63,182 nucleotides of DNA from Loktanella sp. Lineage in GTDB: Bacteria; Pseudomonadota; Alphaproteobacteria; Rhodobacterales; Rhodobacteraceae. The notes beneath the pieces are model-generated. The model was not told the origin of the DNA and made no database searches. It was given only the letters and a program-made list of their open reading frames with translations. The stretch is taken from NCBI GenBank assembly GCA_020201155.1, contig JAIVHI010000001.1, positions 16,375 through 79,556 of the forward strand, written 5' to 3'. Of this stretch, positions 50,074-59,754 are shown piece by piece. The first letter of the stretch is position 1, and each line of letters starts with the position of its first letter. Made by a program: the position numbers and the translations under genes.

Positions 50074-51600
50074 TCACTCTGCCGGGCGATCCTGCCATGT
50101 GGTGGCCGGCGCCGCGTCGCGGCCTTCGGGTGTCGTGCCGCCTGCGTCCGGCGTCTGCGGGGTGCGCTGCTGGGCCTCGGAGGGTGGCAGGGCGCTGGAT
50201 TTGCGCCATCCGCCATGCAGGTAAAGCGCGCCGGCCATCAAAGCCGTGGCCATCATGCCGATGGGGAAGGACCACCAGAGCGCATCGGCACCCAACCATG
50301 GCCTCAGCCCCGCTGCGACGCCAAGGCGCACCGGATACATCGAGATGACCATGACCAGAAGCGGCCCGATCACGAAGCCGTTGGCGCGCATCGTGCCGAA
50401 CAGCACCATGGCGATGCCGAAAAACACGTAACCCCAGCTGGCGATCAGCGCGATCCGTCGCCCGATCTCGAGCCCTTCGCTGTCCGCGCCCAGAAACAAA
50501 ACGAGCGCATAGCGGTCGAACAGGATCACGAGGGCCACGAGCGTGCCGGTCAGCAGGATGTTGAAGCCCAAGCCCCAGAGCGTGATGCGGCTGACGCGGT
50601 CCCATCTGTCAGCACCGATGTTCTGGGCCACCATGGCGCTTGCTGCAGCCCCCAGCGCCATGGCGGGCATCTGCACGTAGGTCCATATTTGCTGGGTCGC
50701 GCCGAAGGCGGCGGCGGTGGCCACGCCTTCACGGTTGATGAGCCCCAGCATGGCGATGGTGGCGGTCGAGATTACGATCATCTGCAGCCCCATTGGCAGC
50801 CCCTTGGTCACCATCGCGGTCACGATCGCCTTGTCGGGGCGCAGAAAGCGCAGTTCCGGCCCGCGCAGGGCCAGTGCCGAATTGCGCCAGTAAAGCGAGG
50901 CGACAAGGCCGATCAGCGCGACCGTATTGGCGAACACCGTCGCCAGTGCCGATCCGAAGATGCCCAGTTCGGGCGCAGGCCCCAGCCCGAGGATCAGGAC
51001 AGGGTTCAGCCCGACATCGAGCAGCGCCGAAAGCCCCATGAAATACATCGGCGTCAGTGCGTCACCGGTGCCGCGCAGCGCCATCATCAGCAGGGTGAAG
51101 GTCAGCGTGGCCGGCATGGCCACGAAGATCACGCGCAGGTAGGTTTCGGCCAGATCGGCGGCATTGCCCGGCGTGCCCAGAAGCGACAGGATCTGCGGGG
51201 TGAAGATCCAGCCGGTCAGTGCGATGGCAAAGCCGATGGGGATCATGACGCCCATCGCCGTGCCCGCCACACGCTTGACCTGCATCGGCTCGCGGCGGCC
51301 CTTGGCCTGACCGATCATGATCGTCGCGGCCATGCCGAAGCCGAAGACAAAGCTGACCAGCATGAACATCGTGATGTTGCCGTTGGTGGTCGCGGCCAGC
51401 GCGTCTTCGCCCAGAAAACGCCCGACCCAGATTGCGTTGATCGACCCGTTCAACGATTGCAGCACCGAACTGGCCAGCGTCGGCAAGGCGAACATCAGCA
51501 TCGTCGTCGGGATCAGACCGGTGGTCAGATCCCGTCCGGATCGGGCGGCTTGGGGGGCGGTGCTTATGGGATCGACCTTCCTGCAGTGTCCGCCCTTCAT
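50074..51600 (-). CDS. MATE-family efflux transporter
   Basis: A 508-residue polytopic protein with twelve hydrophobic helices of the multidrug/oligosaccharidyl/polysaccharide (MATE) superfamily: FALPTLASSVLQSLNGSINAIWVGRFLG at the start, then GMAATIMIGQAKGRRE and the repeat half beginning KGLPMGLQMIVISTATIAML. It exchanges cations for drugs or metabolites; substrate unknown. A 45-residue hydrophilic Pro/Thr-rich tail extends past the last helix. ATG at 51600 is one choice; an in-frame start at 51630 exists. It is 55 bases upstream of the glucosidase. Confidence 0.85.
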   Translation of the reverse strand: MKGGHCRKVDPISTAPQAARSGRDLTTGLIPTTMLMFALPTLASSVLQSLNGSINAIWVGRFLGEDALAATTNGNITMFMLVSFVFGFGMAATIMIGQAKGRREPMQVKRVAGTAMGVMIPIGFAIALTGWIFTPQILSLLGTPGNAADLAETYLRVIFVAMPATLTFTLLMMALRGTGDALTPMYFMGLSALLDVGLNPVLILGLGPAPELGIFGSALATVFANTVALIGLVASLYWRNSALALRGPELRFLRPDKAIVTAMVTKGLPMGLQMIVISTATIAMLGLINREGVATAAAFGATQQIWTYVQMPAMALGAAASAMVAQNIGADRWDRVSRITLWGLGFNILLTGTLVALVILFDRYALVLFLGADSEGLEIGRRIALIASWGYVFFGIAMVLFGTMRANGFVIGPLLVMVISMYPVRLGVAAGLRPWLGADALWWSFPIGMMATALMAGALYLHGGWRKSSALPPSEAQQRTPQTPDAGGTTPEGRDAAPATTWQDRPAE

Positions 51601-51746
51601 AGCCGTTCGCAACGCAGGGCCAAGGGGCATTCACCAATCGGTCCCTGCAGTGATGCACAAGGGGGTGGCAGGGCTTTACTCTGCCTTCACATGGGCAGAT
51701 CATGGGCGTTAAAACCGGCCTGCCGGACCCATTCGAAAGACCTGTC

Positions 51747-53141
51747 ATGCTTCAGAACCACCGCCCCACCGCCGAGTTGCAGCAGCTCGATGCCGCCCAC
51801 CACATGCATCCGTTCACCCATGGGTCTGCACTGGGCAAGAAAGGCGCGCGGATCATCACCGATGCGCAGGGCATCTGGCTGACCGACAGCGAAGGTGTGC
51901 AACTGCTGGACGCGATGGCGGGTCTGTGGTGCGTCAACATCGGTTACGGGCGGGAAGAACTGGTGCAGGCCGCCGCGCGGCAGATGCGGCAGCTTCCGTT
52001 CTACAACACGTTTTTCCAGACCAGCCATGTGCCCGCGATCATGCTGGCCGAAAAGCTGGCGGAACTGGCCCCCGGTGACTTGAATCAGGTGTTCTTCAAC
52101 GGCTCGGGGTCGGACGGAAACGACACCAATATCCGCATGGTGCGGCACTATTGGGCGGCCATGGGCAAGCCCGAGAAGACCGTCATCATCGGGCGCTGGA
52201 ACGGCTATCACGGCTCGACCATGGGGGCCGCGTCGCTGGGCGGCATGAAGGGGATGCACAGCCAGGGCGGTCTTCCGATCCCCGACATCGCCCATATCAA
52301 CCAGCCCGACTGGTGGGGCGAAGGCGGCGACATGACGCCGCATGACTTCGGCATCGCCCGCGCCCGCGAACTGGAAGCCAAGATCGACGCATTGGGCGAG
52401 GACCGTGTCGCGGCCTTCATCGCAGAGCCGGTGCAGGGGGCAGGGGGCGTGATCGTCCCGCCCGAGAGCTACTGGCCGGAACTGCAGCGCATCTGCGACG
52501 AACGCGATATCCTGCTGATCGCGGACGAGGTGATCTGCGGCTTCGGACGCACCGGCAAGTGGTTCGGCAGCGAGACGATGGGTCTCAAGCCCGATATCAT
52601 GACGGTGGCGAAGGGCATCACGTCCGGTTACGTGCCGCTGGGAGCCTCGATCGTGTCGGACCGGATCGCGGATGTGGTCAACGACATCGGTGATTTCAAT
52701 CACGGCTATACCTATTCGGGGCATCCCGTCGGCTGTGCCGTGGCGCTGGAAAACCTGCGCCTGCTGGACGAGGAAGGCATCGTCGAACTGGCAGGGACCG
52801 TGATCGCGCCCTACCTGAAAAAGCAGTGGGACAGTCTTGCGGATCATCCGCTTGTAGGCGAGGCCAGCATGGTCGGTCTGATGGGGTCGCTGGCGCTGAC
52901 GCCGCACAAGGAAAGCCGCGCGAAATTCGCAGCGGATGCGGGCACCGTCGGCTATATCTGCCGCGAACGGAGTTTCGCCAACAACCTGATCATGCGGCAT
53001 GTGGGCGACCGCATGGTCATCTCGCCACCGCTGGTCATCACCGAAGGCGAAGTGGACGAGTTGATCATTCGCGCCCGCCGGTCGCTGGACGAGGCGCTGG
53101 AGCGGGTGAAAGCCGAAGGGCTGATGGTTGCGGCCAGCTGA
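51747..53141 (+). CDS. Class III (omega) aminotransferase
   Basis: A 464-residue PLP enzyme of the putrescine/beta-alanine-pyruvate type group. Features are HPFTHGSALGKKGARII, the phosphate-binding NGSGSDGNDTNIRM, YHGSTMGAASLGGMKGMH, cofactor Asp in [15 protein letters not shown] and the PLP lysine in TVAKGITSGYVPLGAS. It is full length. It is divergent from the MATE gene and followed by a hairpin and the urea transporter. Related enzymes in Roseobacters degrade polyamines or taurine-like amines; it could serve the polyamine-type importer at 42 kb, which is inference. Confidence 0.86.
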   Translation: MLQNHRPTAELQQLDAAHHMHPFTHGSALGKKGARIITDAQGIWLTDSEGVQLLDAMAGLWCVNIGYGREELVQAAARQMRQLPFYNTFFQTSHVPAIMLAEKLAELAPGDLNQVFFNGSGSDGNDTNIRMVRHYWAAMGKPEKTVIIGRWNGYHGSTMGAASLGGMKGMHSQGGLPIPDIAHINQPDWWGEGGDMTPHDFGIARARELEAKIDALGEDRVAAFIAEPVQGAGGVIVPPESYWPELQRICDERDILLIADEVICGFGRTGKWFGSETMGLKPDIMTVAKGITSGYVPLGASIVSDRIADVVNDIGDFNHGYTYSGHPVGCAVALENLRLLDEEGIVELAGTVIAPYLKKQWDSLADHPLVGEASMVGLMGSLALTPHKESRAKFAADAGTVGYICRERSFANNLIMRHVGDRMVISPPLVITEGEVDELIIRARRSLDEALERVKAEGLMVAAS

Positions 53142-53152
53142 CCTGAAATCGG

Positions 53153-53176
53153 GCCGGGCGGCGAGTCCTGCCCGGC
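53153..53176 (+). terminator. Terminator-like hairpin after the aminotransferase
   Basis: GCCGGGC (53153-53159) pairs with GCCCGGC (53170-53176) over a 10-base loop, 11 bases past the stop codon, followed by TCGTCCTT. The stem is strong but the T run is weak, so termination may be partial or factor-assisted. Confidence 0.5.
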
Positions 53177-53326
53177 TCGTCCTTAATCGTGCGTTAATCT
53201 GCCTTTTTCTTGAGCCGATAGATTTTTTTCGCCCTTTTTTGCGGCGGTCATAGGCCAAGCCTCCATTTTCGGGGTGCTTGTTCTCCCCCTTCCGACATCG
53301 CTCTGCTGATGATGACGCGACACCCG

Positions 53327-53341
53327 TTGACGCGGGGTCAA
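53327..53341. promoter_or_regulatory. Candidate operator upstream of urtA
   Basis: TTGAC-N5-GTCAA is a short perfect dyad 134 bases upstream of the urtA start. TTGACG within it could double as a -35 element. It is a weak signal, noted because no other regulatory element is visible in the gap. Confidence 0.25.
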
Positions 53342-53475
53342 TCGCGCGGTGATGCAAGCCTGAGAACCTGATGCACCACCGCACTCGCAACACTGATTGC
53401 GTAGGGGTCCATATGAAGCGCGTTTCGCAATTGTCGAGCCAAAGCCGCCCCTGCGCCGTCCGGGAAAGGACTGCC

Positions 53476-54759
53476 ATGAAACTTCGCTCATCTCTTCTCT
53501 CTTCCGCCCTGATCCTTGCCGCAGTGCCCTTGGCGGCACAGGAGACAACCTGCCCGGTGCAGGTCGGCGTTCTGCATTCGCTGTCGGGCACGATGGCGAT
53601 TTCCGAGACAACGCTGAAAGACGTCATGTTGATGCTGGTCGACCAGCAGAACGCCGCCGGTGGCGTGCTGGGCTGCGACATCGAGGCGGTGGTCGTCGAC
53701 CCTGCGTCCGACTGGCCGCTTTACGCCGAAAAGGCCCGCGAGCTGCTGACGCAGCAGGAGGTCGACGTGATCTTCGGCAACTGGACATCCGTCAGCCGCA
53801 AGGCCGTGCTGCCGGTGATCGAGGAACTGAACGGCCTGCTGTTCTACCCTGTGCAATACGAAGGCGAGGAATCGTCGCGAAACGTCTTTTACACCGGTGC
53901 CGCGCCGAACCAGCAGGCGATCCCTGCCGTGGACTACTTCCTTGAAGAACTGGGGGTCGAGAAATTCGCGCTGCTGGGCACCGACTACGTCTATCCGCGC
54001 ACCACCAACAACATTCTGGAAAGCTATCTTCAAGACAACGGCATCTCGGAAGAGAACATTTTCGTGAACTACACGCCCTTCAGCCACGCCGACTGGGCGA
54101 CGATCGTATCCGATGTCATCGAACTGGGGTCCGACGGATCGCAAGTCGGTGTCATCTCGACGATCAACGGCGATGCCAATGTGGGCTTTTACAAGGAACT
54201 GGCCGCACAGGGCGTCAGCGCCGACGACATTCCCGTCGTCGCCTTTTCGGTGGGCGAGGAAGAGCTTTCGGGTCTCGATACCTCGAACCTCGAAGGTCAT
54301 CTGGCGGCGTGGAACTACTTCATGTCCGCGGACACGCCCGCCAATGCGGATTTCATCGCCGCGTGGCATGAATTCATCGGCGACGAGGACCGTGTGACCA
54401 ACGATCCGATGGAGGCGCATTACATCGGGTTCAACATGTGGGTGAACGCGGTCGAGCAGGCCGGAACCACCGATGTCGATGCCGTGCGAGAAGCGATGTG
54501 GGGGCAGGAGGTTCCCAACCTGACCGGCGGCACCGCCGTGATGGGTGCCGACCACCACTTGTCCAAGCCGGTGCTGATCGGCGAAATCCGCGCCGACGGG
54601 CAGTTCGACATCATCAGCCAGACCGACCCCGTCGCGGGCGATGCATGGACCGACTTCCTGCCTGAATCGGCTGTCCTGGTGTCGGATTGGAAGGATCTGG
54701 GTTGCGGCATGTACAACACCGAGACCGAGACCTGCGTGCAGCTGACCTCGAATTACTGA
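53476..54759 (+). CDS. urtA: Urea ABC transporter substrate-binding protein UrtA
   Basis: A 427-residue periplasmic urea receptor. The signal peptide MKLRSSLLSSALILAAVPLAAQ is cleaved near residue 22, then CPVQVGVLHSLSGTMAISE begins the mature chain. Diagnostic UrtA parts are EKARELLTQQEVDVIFGNWTSVSRKAVLPVIEE, LLFYPVQYEGEESS, NVFYTGAAPNQQAIPAVDY and GTDYVYPRTTNNI. It is full length. GGAAAGGAC precedes the ATG at 53476. It is followed by urtBCDE in the standard order. Confidence 0.95.
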   Translation: MKLRSSLLSSALILAAVPLAAQETTCPVQVGVLHSLSGTMAISETTLKDVMLMLVDQQNAAGGVLGCDIEAVVVDPASDWPLYAEKARELLTQQEVDVIFGNWTSVSRKAVLPVIEELNGLLFYPVQYEGEESSRNVFYTGAAPNQQAIPAVDYFLEELGVEKFALLGTDYVYPRTTNNILESYLQDNGISEENIFVNYTPFSHADWATIVSDVIELGSDGSQVGVISTINGDANVGFYKELAAQGVSADDIPVVAFSVGEEELSGLDTSNLEGHLAAWNYFMSADTPANADFIAAWHEFIGDEDRVTNDPMEAHYIGFNMWVNAVEQAGTTDVDAVREAMWGQEVPNLTGGTAVMGADHHLSKPVLIGEIRADGQFDIISQTDPVAGDAWTDFLPESAVLVSDWKDLGCGMYNTETETCVQLTSNY

Positions 54760-54812
54760 CTTCGGTACGAAGGGTGCGGCACGGTCGCGCCCTTCATTCA
54801 TAGGATGTCCTG

Positions 54813-56753
54813 ATGCGCGCCTTTCTGATCGCCTTTTTGTGTTGTGTGCTGTCGCCGGTCATGGCCGCCGCGCAGGATCTGCAAACCGTTCTGCAACGGT
54901 ATGCGGAAGAGGTCGAAAGCCCTGGACGGCAGACTGTCGGTGTCGTCATCGACGACCTGCTGGCCGCCGAGCTGCCGACCGCGCCCGCGTTTCTGGGCTA
55001 CTGGCAGGACCGCCAGATCGTCCGCAATCAGGATGACGGATTGTTCTACCGGGCGGGAGAGCGGGAAGGCGAGACGCTCGAGCTGATCGACCTCGACAGT
55101 GGCGAGGTGGCGATGGCTGTCCCGACCGCCAGCGTGACGGAAGTGCGCCCCAACGGGGGCGTGCGCCGCGAGCTGGGTGCCGCCCTTGTGCGGTTCCAGC
55201 TGGCCGATCCCGATCCTGCGGTGCGCCGCAGCGCGCTTGCCTCGATCGCGCGATCCCCCGACCCGGACCAGATCGCGCCACTGGACGCGTCGATCGCCGA
55301 CGAGCCCGATGCCGCGATCCGTGACGAAAAAGTGCGGTTGCGCAACATTCTGGCGGCGCGTTTCGGTGACACACCCGAGATCCGCGTCGAAGCCATCCGA
55401 AACCTCGGCGGAAGCATTGCGCCCATTTCGCGGGCCGCGCTGGCGCAGATCCTGTCCACGACCGAGGTCGTCACCCAGGGTGATCCTGACGGGAATGTCG
55501 CACGGTTGCTGGATGTGGGCCGTGATCTGACGCGTGTCGAAGCCTATGCGCGGCTTGTCGATGCAGGCCTCGTGCCGCCGCGCGTGTCGGACACCGACAT
55601 TCGGAACGCCTTGATCGCCAATATTGCCGAGGGCACCGTGGGGGGGTGGGCTGTCACCGAGCTCGATACCGTAGCCGCACGACGCGCGGCCTATGTCGCG
55701 CTTGAGGCCGAGGGGGTCGTGCCGCCCTTCATCACCGAGGAGGAAATCGAGGCGGCCTTGTCCGATCATACCATCGCGCTGGTCTACAACGAGGACGATC
55801 CCGCGATCACGCAGGCCGCAGAGCAGACGCTTGCAGGCATCGACCGACGTGTTGCGGCCAGTAACGGCGCCGATCTGGCGATCGACGCTGTCTCATTGGC
55901 CTCGATCTACTTTCTGGCGGCCATCGGGCTGGCGATTACCTTTGGGGTGATGGGGGTCATCAACATGGCCCATGGTGAGTTCATAATGATCGGTGCCTAC
56001 ACCGGTTATGTCGTGCAGCAATACGTCCCCGATTATACGCTGTCGCTGATCATCGCACTGCCGCTGGCCTTTGTCGTCGCTGCAGCGGCGGGGGTAGCGC
56101 TGGAACGGCTGGTGATCCGGCATCTTTACCACCGGCCGCTTGAAACGCTTTTGGCGACCTTTGGTATCTCGATCGCGCTGCAACAGCTGGCCAAGAACAT
56201 TTTCGGCACGCAGGCCCGCCCCCTGACCGCACCCGGATGGCTGGATGGACAGTGGGTGATGAACGAGATCATCGGCGTCAGCTACATCAGGGTGGCCATC
56301 TTCGTGCTGGCGCTGCTGTTTCTTGGCCTGCTGCTTTTCATCCTGAACCGCACCCGGCTGGGGCTGGAGGTGCGGGCGGTCACGCAGAACCCCGGCATGG
56401 CCGCGTCGATGGGGATCGATCCCGACAAGATCAACATGGCGACCTTTGCGCTTGGGTCGGGCATCGCCGGGATCGCGGGCGTGGCCATCGGGCTTTACGG
56501 ACAGGTCACATCCGAAATGGGCGCGAATTACATCGTTCAAAGCTTCATGACGGTCGTCGTGGGCGGGGTCGGCAACGTCTGGGGCACGCTGGCCGGGGCG
56601 GGACTGATCGGGATGCTGCAAAAGGGCATCGAAAGCTTCAATCCGTCGAACACGCTGGCCGCGCAGACCTTCATGATCCTTTTCATCATCATTTTCATCC
56701 AGTTCCGGCCAAGGGGTATCGTCGCCCTCAAGGGCCGGGCGGCGGGGGACTGA
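54813..56753 (+). CDS. urtB: Urea ABC transporter permease UrtB
   Basis: A 646-residue protein. A signal-like N-terminus and a long extracytoplasmic region with HEAT-like repeats (about residues 20-350) precede the permease part, which begins at SLASIYFLAAIGLAITFGVMGVINMAHGEFIMIGAYTGY and includes RPLETLLATFGISIALQQL and FMTVVVGGVGNVWGT. The long N-terminal extension is normal for proteobacterial UrtB. It forms the channel with UrtC. Intact, with a GGATGTCC-type ribosome region. Confidence 0.95.
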   Translation: MRAFLIAFLCCVLSPVMAAAQDLQTVLQRYAEEVESPGRQTVGVVIDDLLAAELPTAPAFLGYWQDRQIVRNQDDGLFYRAGEREGETLELIDLDSGEVAMAVPTASVTEVRPNGGVRRELGAALVRFQLADPDPAVRRSALASIARSPDPDQIAPLDASIADEPDAAIRDEKVRLRNILAARFGDTPEIRVEAIRNLGGSIAPISRAALAQILSTTEVVTQGDPDGNVARLLDVGRDLTRVEAYARLVDAGLVPPRVSDTDIRNALIANIAEGTVGGWAVTELDTVAARRAAYVALEAEGVVPPFITEEEIEAALSDHTIALVYNEDDPAITQAAEQTLAGIDRRVAASNGADLAIDAVSLASIYFLAAIGLAITFGVMGVINMAHGEFIMIGAYTGYVVQQYVPDYTLSLIIALPLAFVVAAAAGVALERLVIRHLYHRPLETLLATFGISIALQQLAKNIFGTQARPLTAPGWLDGQWVMNEIIGVSYIRVAIFVLALLFLGLLLFILNRTRLGLEVRAVTQNPGMAASMGIDPDKINMATFALGSGIAGIAGVAIGLYGQVTSEMGANYIVQSFMTVVVGGVGNVWGTLAGAGLIGMLQKGIESFNPSNTLAAQTFMILFIIIFIQFRPRGIVALKGRAAGD

Positions 56754-56756
56754 GCC

Positions 56757-57971
56757 ATGCGAAACGACGTCTTCAAACCCTCGACCCTGCTGTTTCTGGG
56801 CGCACTTGCGGTCTTTGCCATCGTCGTGACGATCATGGCGGGGCAGGGGATGGTCTCGACCTCTTTCGTCAAGACGCTGGGCAAGACGCTGTGCCTGTGC
56901 CTTGCCGCCATCGCGATGGACGTGATCTGGGGCTACACCGGCATCCTGTCCTTGGGCCACATGGCGTTTTTCGGCCTTGGCGGCTACATGATCGGCATGT
57001 GGCTGATGTATGCGCGGACCGAGACTCTGGTCGCGCCCGGACTGGCCGCACAGCCCTTGCCGCCGACGGAAGGCGAGGTGCGCGACGCCATCGGCAGCCA
57101 GATTTTCGGGGTGGTCGGGTCGTCCGATTTTCCGATGATCTGGATGTTCGCGGACAGTCTGGTGCTGCAACTGGCACTGGTGGTGCTGGTCCCCAGCCTG
57201 CTGGCGCTGGTCTTCGGCTGGCTGGCGTTCCGCAGCCGGGTCACCGGCGTTTACCTGTCGATCCTGACGCAGGCGATGACGTTGGCGCTGGCGTTGTACC
57301 TGTTCCAGAACGACAGCGGATTGCGCGGCAACAACGGTTTGTCGGGCCTGCAGAACATTCCTGGCTTTGAGGACGTGCCGCAGTCGACCCTGTCGCTGAG
57401 TTTCTTCTGGGCGTCTGCCTTTGCTTTGGCGGCGGGGTATCTGTTGTTCGCATGGGTCGTATCAGGGCGGATGGGCAGCGTGCTGCGCGCGATCCGCGAT
57501 GACGAGCAGCGCGTGCGGTTTCTGGGCTATCAGGTCGAGCACTACAAGCTGTTCGCCTTTGTGCTGACGGCTGCGGTGACCGGAATCGCGGGGGCGCTTT
57601 ACTATCCGCAGGCGGGCATCATCAACCCGGCGGAAATCGCGCCCATCGCGTCGATCTACCTTGCGGTCTGGGTTGCCATCGGGGGCAGGGGGCGGCTTTA
57701 CGGCGCGGCCATCGGGGCGGCTGTCGTGTCGCTTCTGTCAAGCTGGTTCACGGGGGGTGCGGCACCCAACATTGCCCTTGGCGATTACGCGATCCGGTGG
57801 ACGGACTGGTGGCTGGTGCTGCTGGGGGTCAGTTTCGTCTGCGTCACGCTGTTCGCGCCCAAGGGGATCGGCGGGTTGGTCGACCTGTTGCAAAGACGTC
57901 TGCCTGTCGACCGCACCGGCGACTTCGGTCCTGACAAGGGCTCGAAACGGGCCGAGGAGACGGCGCAATGA
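56757..57971 (+). CDS. urtC: Urea ABC transporter permease UrtC
   Basis: A 404-residue polytopic permease, LivM-like. AMDVIWGYTGILSLGHMAFFGLGGYMIGMWLMY, SRVTGVYLSILTQAMTLAL, FQNDSGLRGNNGLSGLQ and GRGRLYGAAIGAAVVSLLSSWF are typical UrtC segments. The C-terminal tail is charged and slightly longer than usual. It starts 3 bases after urtB and overlaps urtD by four bases. Confidence 0.95.
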   Translation: MRNDVFKPSTLLFLGALAVFAIVVTIMAGQGMVSTSFVKTLGKTLCLCLAAIAMDVIWGYTGILSLGHMAFFGLGGYMIGMWLMYARTETLVAPGLAAQPLPPTEGEVRDAIGSQIFGVVGSSDFPMIWMFADSLVLQLALVVLVPSLLALVFGWLAFRSRVTGVYLSILTQAMTLALALYLFQNDSGLRGNNGLSGLQNIPGFEDVPQSTLSLSFFWASAFALAAGYLLFAWVVSGRMGSVLRAIRDDEQRVRFLGYQVEHYKLFAFVLTAAVTGIAGALYYPQAGIINPAEIAPIASIYLAVWVAIGGRGRLYGAAIGAAVVSLLSSWFTGGAAPNIALGDYAIRWTDWWLVLLGVSFVCVTLFAPKGIGGLVDLLQRRLPVDRTGDFGPDKGSKRAEETAQ

Positions 57972-58699
57972 GGATACTGGAGGTCGACGGCATTTCGGTC
58001 ACCTTCGACGGGTTCCGGGCCATCAACAACCTGTCCTTCGCCATAGAAGAGCCCGAGTTGCGTGCCGTCATAGGCCCGAACGGGGCGGGCAAGACGACCT
58101 TTATGGACATCGTGACCGGCAAGACCCGGCCCGACAGCGGCCGTGTCATCTGGGGCGAGCAGAACGAAAACCTCGTGGGCCGCAGCGAAAGCGCGATTGC
58201 GCAAGCCGGGATCGGGCGCAAATTCCAGAAGCCCACGGTGTTCGAGGCTCAGACGGTGACTGAAAATCTGGCCATGGCGCTCAAGGACAATCGCAGCCCG
58301 CTGGCGGTGCTGTTCGGGCGAGGTCATCGGACGGCACGGATCAGGGAGCTTGCCGCCGAGATCGGGCTGGAGGACCATCTTGCCCGGCCCGCCGGAGAGT
58401 TGAGCCACGGCCAGAAGCAATGGCTGGAGATCGGCATGCTGCTGGCGCAGGAACCGCGCCTGCTGTTGGTCGACGAGCCCGCCGCCGGGATGACCACGGC
58501 AGAGCGGGAACACACGACGGACCTGCTCAAGCGGCTGGCGCAGAAACACGCGGTGGTGGTCGTCGAACACGACATGGCCTTCGTGCGGCGGCTCGATTGC
58601 AAGGTGACCGTGCTGCACGAAGGCAGTGTGCTGGCCGAAGGATCGCTGGACCACGTGACGCAGAACAAGGATGTGATCGATGTCTATCTGGGGCGATGA
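57968..58699 (+). CDS. urtD: Urea ABC transporter ATPase UrtD
   Basis: A 243-residue ABC ATPase, LivG-like: Walker A GPNGAGKTT, IGRKFQKPTVFEAQTVTENL, signature ELSHGQKQWLEIGM and Walker B LLLVDEPAAGMT. The unusual FQKPTVFE stretch and the HGQKQWLEI signature are characteristic of UrtD rather than LivG. It works with UrtE as a heterodimeric motor. ATGA overlap with urtC; its stop is immediately followed by the urtE start. Confidence 0.95.
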   Translation: MRILEVDGISVTFDGFRAINNLSFAIEEPELRAVIGPNGAGKTTFMDIVTGKTRPDSGRVIWGEQNENLVGRSESAIAQAGIGRKFQKPTVFEAQTVTENLAMALKDNRSPLAVLFGRGHRTARIRELAAEIGLEDHLARPAGELSHGQKQWLEIGMLLAQEPRLLLVDEPAAGMTTAEREHTTDLLKRLAQKHAVVVVEHDMAFVRRLDCKVTVLHEGSVLAEGSLDHVTQNKDVIDVYLGR

Positions 58700-59398
58700 A
58701 TGATGCTTGAGGTCACCGACCTGACACTGCGCTACGGCCAGAGCGAAGTGTTGCACGGGATGAACCTGACGGCGAAGGCGGGTGAGGTCACCGCCGTCAT
58801 GGGCGTGAACGGCGTGGGCAAGACGTCGTTGATGAAGGCCATCGTTGGGCGGCACCCCTACAGGGGCGGCACGATCCGGCTGGACGGGCGTGATCTGAAC
58901 CATCCCAGCGCCGTGCAGGCGGCCAAGGCCGGGATCGCCTATGTGCCGCAGGGTCGCGAGGTGTTTCCCCTGATGACCGTGGCCGACAACCTGCGCACCG
59001 GGTTCGCCTGTCTCGACCGCGACGCACGCACAGTTCCCGACCGCATCTTCGATCTTTTTCCGATCCTCGACCAGATGCGCAACCGGCGCGGCGGTGACCT
59101 GTCAGGGGGCCAGCAACAGCAGCTTGCCATTGCCCGTGCGCTGATCACGCGGCCCAAGGTTCTGTTGCTGGACGAACCGACCGAAGGCATTCAGCCGTCG
59201 ATCATCAAGGACATCGGACGCGTGATTGAAACACTGCGGTCGGAAGGCGAGATCGCGGTAGTTCTGGTCGAGCAATACTTCGAGTTCGCCGTCGGGCTGG
59301 CGGACCGTGTGACAGTGGTGTCGGGGGGTGTCGTGAGCTACGAAACGGAAGACGTCGGCGGTTCACGTGACGACATTCTGAGAGCGGTCGCGCTTTGA
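58700..59398 (+). CDS. urtE: Urea ABC transporter ATPase UrtE
   Basis: A 232-residue ABC ATPase, LivF-like: Walker A GVNGVGKTS, AYVPQGREVFPLMTVADNLRTGF, signature LSGGQQQQLAIARAL and Walker B LLLDEPTEGIQPS. Last gene of urtABCDE. Two tandem ATG codons (58700 and 58703) are both possible starts. Urease or urea amidolyase genes, which usually follow in Rhodobacteraceae, are absent from the rest of the window, so imported urea must be used by enzymes encoded elsewhere. Confidence 0.94.
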   Translation: MMLEVTDLTLRYGQSEVLHGMNLTAKAGEVTAVMGVNGVGKTSLMKAIVGRHPYRGGTIRLDGRDLNHPSAVQAAKAGIAYVPQGREVFPLMTVADNLRTGFACLDRDARTVPDRIFDLFPILDQMRNRRGGDLSGGQQQQLAIARALITRPKVLLLDEPTEGIQPSIIKDIGRVIETLRSEGEIAVVLVEQYFEFAVGLADRVTVVSGGVVSYETEDVGGSRDDILRAVAL

Positions 59399-59754
59399 CC
59401 TGAATTTGCACCATCAGGTCTGGCCTACGCGGGGCGCTGTTGCGTAGAGGCGTTGGCGACTAAGCCTGTCTTGGTTCTGAATGTGTCTTTACCCCAGAAG
59501 CAACGGCAAATCATGATGCTGCAGTTGTCTGCCGTGGAATTCGGCAACCGGTAGCCTCAGCAATGCGGTGGGTCGCGGTCGAAGGCACCCCCGCGGCGGT
59601 ATCGCCTTTGTCTCGCTGCCGCTGCGCTGCCTCTGCCCACCATTCCAGTTGCCCGAGGGTGCGCCCGAGATAGCCTTTCCATTTAGCAGCGTCCGAGACC
59701 CATGCGCCACCTTCGTCAACAAGTCGTCAGAGTTACCTTCCTGCATCCGAAGGG
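59399..59754. other. Gene-free interval between urtE and fic
   Basis: A 356-base gap at the change from the urt operon to the mobile-looking right edge. Frames crossing it in both strands (for example 59489-59746 minus) have biased composition and match nothing I recognise. It may hold a degraded insertion sequence, but no terminal inverted repeats or target duplications could be recognised by eye. Confidence 0.35.

Larger units (their letters stand above)
53142..53475. other. Intergenic region between aminotransferase and urtA
   Basis: A 334-base gap. It holds the terminator-like hairpin at 53153-53176, several T and A tracts near 53205-53245, the dyad at 53327-53341 and the urtA ribosome site. 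No sigma-54 (TGGCAC-N5-TTGC) promoter was found by eye although urea transporters are often nitrogen-controlled. No small gene is convincing; a short frame from 53371 runs into urtA. Confidence 0.4.
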
